NCBI GenBank assembly: GCA_963832875.1
Contig: CAWHWB010000003.1
Location: forward strand, 1,009,972 to 1,073,971
Source: AP-15 sp963832875
Lineage (GTDB): Bacteria > Pseudomonadota > Alphaproteobacteria > ATCC43930 > CGMCC-115725
Direction of reading: 5' to 3'
DNA length: 64,000 nucleotides
Numbering within the stretch: position 1 is the stretch's first letter; each line of letters begins with the position of its first letter. The notes under the pieces are model-generated. The model did no database searches and was not told the origin of the DNA. It saw only the letters and a program-made list of their open reading frames with translations. The position numbers and the translations under genes are program-made. Below, one piece after another: positions 8,493-17,404 of the stretch.

Positions 8493-10232
8493 ATGACGTT
8501 CGAGGCCGCCACTTTACCCACCGCGCGCGACGCCGCCGAGGCACTCGCCCGGCTCGGCCCGGCGCTGATCGGCAGCGGCGCCGTCGACCAGCGCACCCTG
8601 GAGCGGGCGCGTCGCGTCGCGTCCGAGACCGGCGGCCGGCTCGACCGGGTGCTGACCCAGCTCGGCCTGGTCAGCGAGCGCGCGCTCGCCGAGGCATTGG
8701 CCCAGCTGGTCGCGGCCCCGATTGTCACCCCGGCAGACTATCCCGAGGGCGCACTCTTCGTCGACCGGCTGAAGGGCAAGTTTCTGCGCCGGGCGCATGC
8801 GCTGCCGATCGCCGACAACGAAGACGGCGCGGTGCTGGCGATGGCCGACCCGCTCGACGTTTTTACCCGGAACGCGGTGGCCGCGGCGATCGGCCGGCCG
8901 GTCACGGTCGCGATCGCGGTGCCGATCGAGCTCGAAGCGGCGTTCGACCGGCTCTATTCGGAAGCGGGCGAGGGCGGCGACGGCGAGGCGACGCTGGACG
9001 AGGTCGTCACCGACGCCGAGCCGGCCGAGGAAGACGCCGAGCGGCTCAAGGACCTCGCCAGCGAGGCGCCGGTCATTCGGCTGGTCAACCAGCTGATCGC
9101 GCGCGCGGTAGAAACCCATGCCTCCGACGTCCATCTCGAGCCGTTCCCCGACCGGCTGCGCGTACGCTACCGTTATGACGGCGTCTTACACGAGATCGAA
9201 GCGCCGCCGGCGCGGCTGCAGGCTGCGGTCATCTCGCGGATCAAGATCATGGCGCGGCTCGACATCGCCGAACGCCGACTGCCGCAGGATGGCCGCATCA
9301 AATTGACCGTGCGCGGCCACGAGATCGATTTCCGGGTGTCGACGATCCCAGCACTCTACGGCGAGAAAGTCGTGCTGCGCGTGCTCGACCGCACCGCGGT
9401 CGAATTCGACTACCACAAGCTCGGCCTGCCGGAGGACATCCGCGCCGGAGTCGAGCGCTCGCTTGACCTGCCGAACGGGATGGTGCTGGTCACCGGGCCG
9501 ACCGGCAGCGGCAAGACGACGACGCTCTATACCGGCCTGCTCAAGCTGAACACGGTGGTGCGCAACGTCGTCACCGTCGAGGACCCGATCGAATACCAGC
9601 TGGCCGGCATCAACCAGATCCAGGTCCGGCCGCAGATCGGGCTCAATTTCGCGAGCCTGTTGCGCTCGATCCTGCGGCAGGACCCCGACGTCATTATGAT
9701 CGGCGAGATCCGCGACCTCGAAACCGTGCAGATCGCGGTTCAGGCGGCGCTCACCGGCCATCTGGTGCTGTCGACGCTGCACACCAATTCGGCGGCGGCG
9801 ACCATGACCCGGCTGCGCGACATGGGGCTCGAAGATTATCTGTTGACCGCAACCTTGAAGGCGGTGCTGGCGCAGCGGCTGGTGCGGCGGCTCTGTCCCA
9901 AATGCAAGACGCCGGCGCCGGCGCCGGCGGCATTGCGCGAGCGCTTTGGCCTCGACCGGCTGGCCGGGGACGGCCCGATCACGCTCTACCACCCGAAGGG
10001 CTGCCCCGAATGCCGCGGCACCGGGTTTCGCGGGCGCCGCGCCATCGCCGAGCTCTTGGTGCCGAACCGGGCGATCGACCGGCTGATCTTCGAGGGCGCC
10101 GACGACAGCGCGATCGAGCGCACCGCGGTCGAGGGCGGCATGCGCCCGATCTTCGACAGCGGCCTCCTGGCCGTGCTCGACGGCGACACCACGATCGAGG
10201 AGGTGGTCCGCTGCATTCGCAGCGAGGCGTGA
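8493..10232 (+). CDS. gspE: Type II secretion ATPase GspE
   Basis: 579 residues. An N-terminal MshE/GspE-II domain (about 15-160) precedes the secretion ATPase core: VETHASDVHLEP before the arm domain, Walker A GPTGSGKTTTLY near residue 335, the Asp box VTVEDPIEYQL, Walker B DPDVIMIGEIRD and the His box TGHLVLSTLHTNSA. A four-cysteine zinc element (CPKCKTP and CPECRGTGF) separates the last parts, typical of GspE rather than twitching ATPases. It powers pseudopilus assembly with GspF. It stands divergent from the peptidase gene, apart from the gspFHI cluster. Confidence 0.95.
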   Translation: MTFEAATLPTARDAAEALARLGPALIGSGAVDQRTLERARRVASETGGRLDRVLTQLGLVSERALAEALAQLVAAPIVTPADYPEGALFVDRLKGKFLRRAHALPIADNEDGAVLAMADPLDVFTRNAVAAAIGRPVTVAIAVPIELEAAFDRLYSEAGEGGDGEATLDEVVTDAEPAEEDAERLKDLASEAPVIRLVNQLIARAVETHASDVHLEPFPDRLRVRYRYDGVLHEIEAPPARLQAAVISRIKIMARLDIAERRLPQDGRIKLTVRGHEIDFRVSTIPALYGEKVVLRVLDRTAVEFDYHKLGLPEDIRAGVERSLDLPNGMVLVTGPTGSGKTTTLYTGLLKLNTVVRNVVTVEDPIEYQLAGINQIQVRPQIGLNFASLLRSILRQDPDVIMIGEIRDLETVQIAVQAALTGHLVLSTLHTNSAAATMTRLRDMGLEDYLLTATLKAVLAQRLVRRLCPKCKTPAPAPAALRERFGLDRLAGDGPITLYHPKGCPECRGTGFRGRRAIAELLVPNRAIDRLIFEGADDSAIERTAVEGGMRPIFDSGLLAVLDGDTTIEEVVRCIRSEA

Positions 10233-10520
10233 GCGAAAATGCGTCGATGACTGTCCCCGAAGGCTGGGTTGATTGCGGCGTAAGAGCATGTGAAGAATTG
10301 AAAAGGGCGAGCGTAACCGACCGAATTCTCCACCGCCATCTGGCGCAGGCCGGGACCCATTGCCGCCACTCGGAATTTATCAACCGATGGGAGCAGCTTA
10401 CGAGCTATGACCGGCTCGTGCCGCAGCATCATGGACCCGGCCTTCGTCAGGTGACGAGTGCGGGGTCCGCGGTGAAAAAGGTTGGACCCGATGCCGCGGG
10501 AGCACAGGGAGAACAAAGGC

Positions 10521-11456
10521 ATGGGGCGTCGATTGAATGCCGCGGTTGCCCAGCTCGGGCCGATCCATCTGGCCGACAGCCGTGCTTCGGTCGTAAAACG
10601 GCTGACCGCGATGCTGCGCGAGGCCGCTGGGCGCGGCGCGCGGTTTGTGGTGTTTCCCGAGCTGGCGCTGACGACCTTCTTTCCGCGCTGGTGGATGACT
10701 GAACAGGCCGAGATCGACCGCTTCTTCGAGCGCGAGATGCCCAATGCGGAAACCCGCCCGCTGTTCGATCTGGCCCAGGCGCTGGGCGTCGGCTTTTACC
10801 TCGGCTATGCCGAGCTGACTACGGAGCACGGGGAGGCGCGCCACTACAATACCTCGATCCTGGTCGGGCATGACGGGCGGATCGTCGGCCGCTATCGCAA
10901 GATCCACCTGCCCGGCCATTCGGAGCACCTGCCAGACGCCCCGTTTCAGCATCTCGAAAAGCGCTATTTCGATGTCGGCAACGAGGGCTTCAAGGTCTGG
11001 CGCGCCTTCGACGCGGTCATCGGCATGTGCATCTGCAACGATCGGCGCTGGCCCGAGACCTGGCGCGTCATGGGCTTGCAGGGGGTCGAGATCGTGGCCC
11101 TCGGCTACAATACGCCGACCCTGAACATCCATCACCGCGAGCCCGAGCATCTGCGGATGTTCCATCATCTGCTGTCGTTGCAGGCCGGGGCCTATCAGAA
11201 CGCCGGCTGGGTGCTGGCCGCAGCCAAAAGTGGTGCGGAGGACGGCTTTGCGATGATCGGCGGCTCGGCCGTCGTGGCGCCGACCGGCGAGATCGTGGCG
11301 CAGGCCTCGAGCGAGGAGGACGAGGTCATCGCCGTCAACCTCGACCTCGATCTCGGCGAATATCTGCGGCGCACCGTCTTCAACTTCGACAAGCACCGCC
11401 GCATCGAGCATTACCGCCTGATCGCCGAGCGCACCGGCGCCAAGACCGAGGTGTAG
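10521..11456 (+). CDS. N-carbamoyl-D-amino acid amidohydrolase
   Basis: 311 residues of the nitrilase superfamily, closely resembling the Agrobacterium D-carbamoylase along its length. The catalytic triad is visible: Glu in VVFPELALTTFFPRW, Lys in RYRKIHLPGH and Cys in MCICNDRRWPETWRVMG; YNTPTLN and FHHLLSLQAG are also family signatures. The enzyme hydrolyses N-carbamoyl-D-amino acids to D-amino acids, CO2 and ammonia, completing the route begun by the hydantoinase at 2.2-3.6 kb. The ATG chosen has GGGAGAA upstream; an in-frame ATG 39 bases earlier is less likely. Confidence 0.93.
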   Translation: MGRRLNAAVAQLGPIHLADSRASVVKRLTAMLREAAGRGARFVVFPELALTTFFPRWWMTEQAEIDRFFEREMPNAETRPLFDLAQALGVGFYLGYAELTTEHGEARHYNTSILVGHDGRIVGRYRKIHLPGHSEHLPDAPFQHLEKRYFDVGNEGFKVWRAFDAVIGMCICNDRRWPETWRVMGLQGVEIVALGYNTPTLNIHHREPEHLRMFHHLLSLQAGAYQNAGWVLAAAKSGAEDGFAMIGGSAVVAPTGEIVAQASSEEDEVIAVNLDLDLGEYLRRTVFNFDKHRRIEHYRLIAERTGAKTEV

Positions 11457-11525
11457 GGGCCAGCCTCCGCCGCGTCGGCGGCTTGTTCTTGGGCGAACCT
11501 ATCCGGCGGCTGGCGTTATCCCTCC

Positions 11526-12962
11526 ATGCGCGACACTGCCGCGATCATCGCAACCGACATCCCGGCGCGGCTCGACCGGCTGCCGTGGACCAGGTTTCAT
11601 ACCCTCGTCATCGCCGCACTCGGGATCACCTGGATCCTGGACGGTCTGGAAGTGACTTTGGCGGGGTCGATCGCCGGCGCCTTGCAACAGAGCCCGATCT
11701 TGCATTTCTCGGCGGCCGAAATCGGCGCCGTCGGCAGCGCCTATCTTGGCGGCGCGGTCTCGGGCGCGCTGCTGTTCGGCTACCTGACCGACCGGTTCGG
11801 CCGCCGCAAATTGTTCTTCGTGACCCTTGGGGTCTATCTGATCGGGACCGCGGCCACCGCCGGCTCCTGGGATTTCTGGAGCTTCGCTCTCTTCCGCTTT
11901 CTGACCGGCGCCGGCATCGGCGGCGAATACGCGGCGGTCAACTCGGCGATCCAGGAGCTGGTCCCGGCACGGTTTCGCGGGCGCACCGACCTCGCGGTCA
12001 ACGGCAGCTTTTGGCTCGGTGCCGCACTCGGCGCCGGCGGTGCGGTCAGCGTGCTGCAGCCGGGCTGGCTGCCCGCCGATGTCGGCTGGCGCGCCGCCTT
12101 CGGCATCGGCGCCTTGCTCGGCCTCTTCATCCTGCTGCTGCGCCGGTACATCCCCGAAAGCCCGCGCTGGCTGATCTTGCACAATCGCCTGCCCGAGGCC
12201 GAGACGGTCATCGCCCGGATCGAGCACCGGGCCGGGGAGGGTGCCCTGCCCGCGATCCCGGCCGGGCAGCGCATGCGCCTCGCCGCTTCGTCGCGCACCC
12301 CGGTCGGACGAATGATGCTGGCGATCCTGCGCGACTACCCGCTGCGCGCCCTTCTCGGCTTGGTGCTGATGGCGGCACAGGCGTTTTTCTACAACGCGAT
12401 CTTCTTTTCCTACGCGCTGGTGTTGATCCGGTTCTACGGCGTGCCCGCGGCCGCAGTCGGGTGGTACATCCTGCCGTTCGCGCTCGGCAATTTTGTCGGC
12501 CCCCTGGTGCTGGGCCCGCTGTTCGACACGCTCGGCCGCAAGCCGATGATCGGCGCCACCTATGCGCTATCAGGGGTATTGCTGGCGGTCGTCGGCTGGC
12601 TGTTCCGCGCTGGCGCGCTCAACGCCGGCCAGTTGACGGCGTGCTGGACCGGCATCTTCTTTTTCGCCTCGGCGGCGGCGAGTGCGGCCTATCTGACCGT
12701 CAGCGAAAGCTTCCCGCTCGAGGCCAGGGCGCTCGCGATCGCCCTCTTCTACGCGCTCGGCACCGCGATCGGCGGGGTCGTCGCCCCGTGGCTATTCGGC
12801 ATGTTGGTCGGCACCGGGGAACGCCGCGCGGTTTTCGCCGGCTACCTGCTCGGCGCCGCCTTGATGATCGTCGCGGCGCTGACCGAATTCGCGATCGGGA
12901 TCAAGGCTGAGCGGCAATCCTTGGAAGATGTCGCGCGGCCGTTATCGGCCGTTTCCGACTAG
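11526..12962 (+). CDS. MFS transporter (sugar/organic acid porter type)
   Basis: 478 residues with about twelve hydrophobic helices. The loop 2-3 signature GYLTDRFGRRKLF and its second-half counterpart GPLFDTLGRKPM are intact, as is the helix 4-5 region RFLTGAGIGGEYAAVNSAIQE, typical of the sugar-porter and aromatic/organic acid branches of the major facilitator superfamily. It lies 69 bases downstream of the D-carbamoylase on the same strand, so uptake of hydantoins, carbamoyl amino acids or other organic acids is a reasonable guess; the substrate cannot be read from the sequence. Confidence 0.88.
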   Translation: MRDTAAIIATDIPARLDRLPWTRFHTLVIAALGITWILDGLEVTLAGSIAGALQQSPILHFSAAEIGAVGSAYLGGAVSGALLFGYLTDRFGRRKLFFVTLGVYLIGTAATAGSWDFWSFALFRFLTGAGIGGEYAAVNSAIQELVPARFRGRTDLAVNGSFWLGAALGAGGAVSVLQPGWLPADVGWRAAFGIGALLGLFILLLRRYIPESPRWLILHNRLPEAETVIARIEHRAGEGALPAIPAGQRMRLAASSRTPVGRMMLAILRDYPLRALLGLVLMAAQAFFYNAIFFSYALVLIRFYGVPAAAVGWYILPFALGNFVGPLVLGPLFDTLGRKPMIGATYALSGVLLAVVGWLFRAGALNAGQLTACWTGIFFFASAAASAAYLTVSESFPLEARALAIALFYALGTAIGGVVAPWLFGMLVGTGERRAVFAGYLLGAALMIVAALTEFAIGIKAERQSLEDVARPLSAVSD

Positions 12963-12973
12963 CCTTGGCTAAG

Positions 12974-13858
12974 CTAGGCCTGTTTCGCCTCGATGATCGA
13001 GCGGCGGATCGCCCGGGTGCGGGTGAACAGTTCCTGCAACGTGTCGCCCTCGCCCCACCGGATCGCCCGCTGCAAGGCGGTCAGGTCTTCGCTGAAGCGC
13101 TGCAGGATTTCGAGCACGGCCTCGCGGTTGTTCAGGAAAATGTCGCGCCACATCACCGGGTCGGAGGCGGCGATGCGGGTGAAGTCGCGAAAGCCGCTGG
13201 CCGAGAAGGCGATGACCTCGGATTTGAGACTCTCTTCGAGGCTGGTGGCGGTGCCGACGATCGTATAGGCGATCAGATGCGGCAGATGCGAGGTCATCGC
13301 CAGCACCCGGTCGTGATGCGCGGCATTCATCGTCACCACGCGCATGCCGGCCTGTTCCCACATTTGGCCAACTTTCCCCACCGCCGCGGCGTCGGTCTCG
13401 GGCAATGGGATCAGGATGCACCAGCGGTCGCGGAACAATTCGGCGAAGCCGGCTTCGGGGCCGGAATGCTCGGTACCGGCGACCGGGTGACCGGGGACGA
13501 ACTGGACGCCCGGCGGCACAAATGGGCCGAGGTCGCGGATCACCGCCTCCTTGACCGAGCCGACATCGGTCAGGACCGCGCCCTCCTTCAACGCCGGGCC
13601 GATCCGCCGGCCGATTTCGCCATAGGCCGAGATCGGCGTCGCGACCACCACCAGATCCGCGCCGGCCGCCGCCTCGGCCGGGTCGTGCGTTACCTCGTCG
13701 GCGAGATCGAGGCGTTCCACCGCCGCCAAGGTTTCGGGTCGGCGGGCGCAGGCGACGATCCGTGTGCCCGGATTGTCGCGGCGCAGCACGCGGGCCAGAG
13801 ACGAGCCGATCAGCCCGATCCCGATCAGCGCCACCCGGTCGAACAGCTTCTCGCTCAC
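12974..13858 (-). CDS. tyrC: Prephenate/arogenate dehydrogenase (cyclohexadienyl dehydrogenase)
   Basis: 294 residues from a GTG start. The N-terminal Rossmann motif VALIGIGLIGSSLARVLRR binds NAD(P); PGHPVAGTEHSGPEAGFAEL and the helical C-terminal half with HLPHLIAYTIVG are family signatures. It oxidatively decarboxylates prephenate or arogenate in tyrosine synthesis. It follows hisC and chorismate mutase on the same strand, an arrangement known from Rhodospirillales. A 154-base gap with a dispersed repeat separates it from hisC, which is unusual inside an operon. The frame is open further upstream but that part encodes only repeat sequence, so the GTG is preferred. Confidence 0.9.
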   Translation of the reverse strand: MSEKLFDRVALIGIGLIGSSLARVLRRDNPGTRIVACARRPETLAAVERLDLADEVTHDPAEAAAGADLVVVATPISAYGEIGRRIGPALKEGAVLTDVGSVKEAVIRDLGPFVPPGVQFVPGHPVAGTEHSGPEAGFAELFRDRWCILIPLPETDAAAVGKVGQMWEQAGMRVVTMNAAHHDRVLAMTSHLPHLIAYTIVGTATSLEESLKSEVIAFSASGFRDFTRIAASDPVMWRDIFLNNREAVLEILQRFSEDLTALQRAIRWGEGDTLQELFTRTRAIRRSIIEAKQA

Positions 13859-13872
13859 GGTCTGCCCTGCAC

Positions 13873-13966
13873 GAAGTGACCGTCGCCCGCGCGCAAGCGG
13901 GCGCCCAGCGATCGCTGAACCGAACATTCCCGCCCCTGGGTTCCCGATTTCGCGAGAATGACGAAA
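13873..13966 (-). repeat. Dispersed intergenic repeat, family A, copy 1
   Basis: Read on the minus strand this begins with CATTCTCGCGAAATCGGGAA, continues through a spacer, and ends with an imperfect GC-rich palindrome around CCCGCTTGCGCGCGGG. A second copy on the plus strand lies at about 27694-27775 with the same order of elements. It sits between hisC and tyrC. Such repeats are common extragenic elements in large alphaproteobacterial genomes; whether it acts as a terminator or processing site is unknown. Confidence 0.65.
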
Positions 13967-14012
13967 AGAAGCGCAGCGCCGGCTGTGCGATGTACCGAGC
14001 CGCAGAGAAACG

Positions 14013-15117
14013 TCATCGCCGATCCATAAATTCGCCGAGCACGGCCGCCACTTTTTCCATTTCCTCGCCGGTGCCGATGGTGATGCGCAGATGATGCGGC
14101 AAACCGTAGGCGCCAATCTTGCGGGTCAGGATGCCGTGCGATTGCAGAAAGGCAAACGCCGCCGCGGCATTGTGCTCGGGATCGTCGGGAAAGCGCGGCA
14201 GCACGAAATTGCCGACGCTCGGCGGCAGCTTCAGGCCGAGCGCCGCAAGCCGGTCGGAAAACCACGGCAGCCAGCGGTCGTTGTGGGCGCGGGCGCGGGC
14301 GAATGCCGTCGTGTCCTCGACCGCGGCGACGCCGGCGGCCAGCGCCGGCGTCGAGACGTTGAACGGCCCGCGCACCCGGTTCAAGACGTCGGCGATCGCC
14401 GGCGGAAAGTAGCCCCAGCCGAGACGCAGCCCGGCCAGCGCATAGATCTTTGAAAAGGTGCGCAGCATGACCACGTTGTCGGAGCGGTCCACGAGCGCCG
14501 CGCCGGCCTCATAATCGTTGCGGTTGACGAATTCGGCATAGGCCGCGTCGATCGCCAACACCACCGAGGGCGGCAGCCCGGCGTGCAGCCGAGACAATTC
14601 CTCGGCGCCCAGATAGGTGCCGGTCGGGTTGTTGGGGTTGGCGATGAACACGAGCCGGGTGCGCGGCGTGACCCGGGCCAGGAGCGCGTCGACATCGGCG
14701 GTCAGCTCGCGCTCGGGGGCGGCGACCGGGGTGGCGCCGACCGACATCGCGCCGATCGGGTAGATCAGAAAGCCATGGCGGCTGTAGAGCACCTCGTCGC
14801 CGGGGCCGGCGTAAGCAGCGCAGCAGCAGTGCGATCAGTTCGTCCGAGCCGGCGCCGCAGACGATCCGCGCCGGGTCGAGCCCGTGGTGCCGCCCGATCG
14901 CCTCGCGCAATTGCAGGACGCTGCCTTCGGGATAGCGGTGGATCTCATCGGCCAGCGCCAGATAGGCGGCCATCGCCTTCGGGCTCGGGCCGAGCGCGCT
15001 TTCGTTCGAGGCGAGCCGGATCGGGCGCTCGACCCCGGCGATCGTGGCCTCGCCGCCGACATAGGGCTCGATGTCGAGGATGCCCGGGCGCGGCGCCGGG
15101 CCGATGCTGCGGCTCAT
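14013..15117 (-). pseudogene. hisC: Histidinol-phosphate aminotransferase, one-base frameshift
   Basis: Two frames together make one complete fold-type I PLP aminotransferase of about 367 residues: the first ends in RIVCGAGSDELIALLL and the second resumes with YSRHGFLIYPIGAMSV and carries FIANPNNPTGTYLG, the PLP lysine in RTFSKIYALAGLRLGWGY and GLPHHLRITIGTG. The join is repaired by removing one T (coding strand) near 14817, restoring LLLRAYAGPGDEVLYS. Everything else is well conserved, so either the sequence has an error or the inactivation is recent. In this operon the enzyme probably serves both histidine and aromatic amino acid transamination. It starts 6 bases after the chorismate mutase stop. 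Confidence 0.85.
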
Positions 15118-15123
15118 CCGGGC

Positions 15124-16019
15124 TCAGCCTTTCGCGGCGTCCGACGACAATAACGCCGCGGGCAGCGGCAGCGCATAGCCGCCGAACGGCAGCAGGCGGT
15201 GAAGCGCCCTGCCGAGCCGCGCCCGGACGTTCTGCAGCCGCGGATCGGATAGATTTACCAGGCCGTCGACCTCGATCAGATTGGCCGCACCCTCGGCATG
15301 TTCCCAGCCGGCGAAAAAGGTGCATGGCGAGATCCGCCGAGGCCAGCAGGTCGAGAAACCGCGCCCGGCTGATGCCGGCCGCCGATTCGGCGATGAAAAA
15401 GGTCCGGTCGCCGCCGGTCTCCTGCTGCGCGCCGCGGCCGATCGCCAGCGCGTCGCCGCCGTCGCCGCGGGCGTTGCCGCGGGCGCCGAACGGCAGCCGG
15501 GCGACGACCCGCGGGGCGTCCGCGTCATCCGACGGCAGGTGACGCCACCACGGGTCGGGATCGCCGTCATGCGGGATCGGCAGGATGCCGACCGAGGCGT
15601 GATCTTTCGCTGACCGCGCGGATCACCTGGCCGGTCGAGCGATAGGCGCGACATCGGCGTCAGGCTGCCGTAATGGTCGCGGGCGAGGTCCCAGAAGCCC
15701 TGCGCGTCGGACGGAGCGAACACCGCGACCGCGAACCGGGTCTCCAGCCGAACAGTCGCCGCCAGCATCTCGCGCCACATGCGCACAACGCTGGCGAACG
15801 GCAGCGCGCCGCGGTGCCGGCCGGCGAGCCGGCGCAAAATCTCGGCTTCGCGCGCCGGCTGGTAGAACGCCGGGTCGCCATCCCTGCCCCGGGCCTTCTT
15901 GATGGCTGCGACCTCGCCGACGATCTGCGGCGCGTTCGATCAGCAAGCTCGTGCATCCGGTCGTCGATCTCGTCGATATGCCGGCGCAAATCTGCGAGAT
16001 CGAAGAGGGTGCGGGACAT
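15124..16019 (-). pseudogene. Chorismate mutase (AroQ) with a C-terminal extension, several frameshifts
   Basis: The N-terminus (SRTLFDLADLRRHIDEIDDR) is an AroQ helix; continuing needs frame changes near 15945 and 15930, which restore LLIERAQIVGEVAAIKKARG, then ASVVRMWREMLAATVRLETR. Further changes near 15650, 15599 and 15315 join ACT/dehydratase-like segments and the tail LIEVDGLVNLSDPRLQNVRA. All five joins are repaired by deleting a single base, best placed as a pyrimidine before GC on the coding strand. The intact protein would be close to 297 residues and convert chorismate to prephenate ahead of hisC and tyrC. Five lesions in one otherwise conserved gene point to sequence error or a very young pseudogene. 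Confidence 0.78.
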
Positions 16020-16094
16020 GGTCTCGTTTGCGGTCGGGGCGCGGTCGGGCGGCGACAGTAGTAGAGGGCCGACCGGGCGAAATCAAAGAAAACG

Positions 16095-16123
16095 TTGACA
16101 GTCTCCGCCCGCGATCCCTAGCT
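16095..16123 (+). promoter_or_regulatory. Candidate sigma-70 promoter for metX-metW
   Basis: A perfect TTGACA lies at 16095-16100, followed after 17 bases by CTAGCT as a weak -10 element. It is placed in the divergent gap between chorismate mutase and metX, pointing towards metX. Position and the perfect -35 box support it; the -10 match is poor. Confidence 0.4.
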
Positions 16124-16157
16124 AGCGCCCCCGAATCGACAACCGCAGACCGTCCGC

Positions 16158-16190
16158 CACCGAATGCGGCCGGCTGCCGCGCAACCGGTG
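16158..16190 (+). promoter_or_regulatory. Nested hairpin in the metX leader
   Basis: CACCG (16158-16162) can pair with CGGTG (16186-16190), and inside it GCGGC (16166-16170) pairs with GCCGC (16176-16180) around the loop CGGCT, leaving ACGCAA-type unpaired bases (GCAAC) on the 3' side. It ends 15 bases before the GTG taken as the metX start and just before the purine-rich GAGAGAA. It could mask the ribosome binding site or act in attenuation. It does not match the SAM-II consensus I know. GC-rich DNA forms such hairpins often by chance. Confidence 0.3.
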
Positions 16191-16205
16191 TCTGAGAGAA
16201 CTTTC

Positions 16206-17372
16206 GTGCCGACAGTGACATCGCCCCGCCCGCGTTCGCGTTCTGGCCAGGACTGGCCCGGCCACCGGCTGCTGGTGCGCGAGCCCTTGCCGCTCGATTG
16301 CGGCGTCGATTTCGGCCCGTTCACGATCGCCTACCAGACCTACGGCGCCCTCAACGCCGACCGGTCGAACGCGATCCTCGTCTGCCACGCGCTGACCGGC
16401 GACCAGTACGCCGCCGACCCGCACCCGATCACCGGCAAGCCCGGCTGGTGGGAGACCCTGATCGGCCCCGGCGGGGTGCTCGACACCGAGCGCTATTTTC
16501 TGATCTGCGCCAATGTCTTGGGCGGCTGCATGGGGACCACCGGCCCGCAGGATTTCGACCCGGCAACCGGCGAGCCCTGGGCGTTGTCGTTCCCGGTCAT
16601 CACCGTGCGCGACATGGTCCGCGCGCAGAAGCGGCTGATCGATCATCTCGGCATCGACAGCCTGTTCTGCGTGATCGGCGGCTCGATGGGCGGCATGCAG
16701 GTCTTGCAGTGGGCGGCGAGCTATCCCGACTGCGTTTTTGCCGCGGTGCCGATCGCCGCCGCGGTGCGCCACTCGGCGCAGAACATCGCGTTTCACGAGG
16801 TCGGGCGGCAGGCGATCATCGCCGACCCCGACTGGTGCGGCGGGCGCTATCTGAGCTTGGGCCGCAAACCCGCGCGCGGTCTCGCCGTCGCCCGCATGGC
16901 GGCGCACATCACCTATCTTTCCGAGGCGGCGCTGCACCGCAAGTTCGGCCGCAACCTGCAGAACCGCCGCGCGGTCACCTACGGCTTCGACGCCGATTTC
17001 CAGGTCGAGAGCTATCTGCGCCATCAGGGCAGCACGTTTGTCGATCGCTTCGACGCCAATTCCTATCTCTACATCACCCGCGCGATGGATTATTTCGACC
17101 TCGCGGCCGAACACGGCGGCGCGGTGGCCGGCGCCTTCGCCGGCACGCGCTCGCGGTTTTGCGTCATTTCGTTTACCAGCGACTGGCTGTTCCCGACCTC
17201 GGAAAGCCGCGAGCTGGTGCACGCGCTGAATGCGGTGGCGGCCAATGTCAGCTTTGTCGAGATCGCGACCGAGAACGGGCACGACGCCTTTCTCTTGCAC
17301 GAGCCCGAGCTGTTCGCGACCCTGCGCGGCTTTTTGACCGGCTGCGCCGAGCATCGCGGCCTGACCCGCTAG
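16206..17372 (+). CDS. metX: Homoserine O-acetyltransferase
   Basis: 388 residues from a GTG preceded by GAGAGAA. Alpha/beta hydrolase of the MetX type: ILVCHALTGDQYAAD near the oxyanion hole, nucleophile serine in VIGGSMGGMQVLQWA, catalytic aspartate in FTSDWLFPTSES and histidine in ENGHDAFLLHEPE. It acetylates homoserine in methionine synthesis (some family members use succinyl-CoA). metW follows 32 bases downstream. An in-frame ATG at 16164 exists but lies inside the leader hairpin and would add residues with no family counterpart. Confidence 0.93.
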   Translation: MPTVTSPRPRSRSGQDWPGHRLLVREPLPLDCGVDFGPFTIAYQTYGALNADRSNAILVCHALTGDQYAADPHPITGKPGWWETLIGPGGVLDTERYFLICANVLGGCMGTTGPQDFDPATGEPWALSFPVITVRDMVRAQKRLIDHLGIDSLFCVIGGSMGGMQVLQWAASYPDCVFAAVPIAAAVRHSAQNIAFHEVGRQAIIADPDWCGGRYLSLGRKPARGLAVARMAAHITYLSEAALHRKFGRNLQNRRAVTYGFDADFQVESYLRHQGSTFVDRFDANSYLYITRAMDYFDLAAEHGGAVAGAFAGTRSRFCVISFTSDWLFPTSESRELVHALNAVAANVSFVEIATENGHDAFLLHEPELFATLRGFLTGCAEHRGLTR

Positions 17373-17404
17373 CGGTCGGGGCTCCGGCGGCAAAGGGTGG
17401 GGCG

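Noticed and set aside
11027..12910. 627-codon plus-strand frame covering the carbamoylase end and the MFS gene
   Set aside because: Off-frame shadow of two well-supported genes; arginine-rich with no motifs.
16124..16205. Known SAM riboswitch upstream of metX
   Set aside because: The leader can fold, but I cannot match it to SAM-I, SAM-II or SAH consensus features.
16122..17393. Long minus-strand frame opposite metX
   Set aside because: Shadow of metX; metX has all catalytic residues in the other strand.
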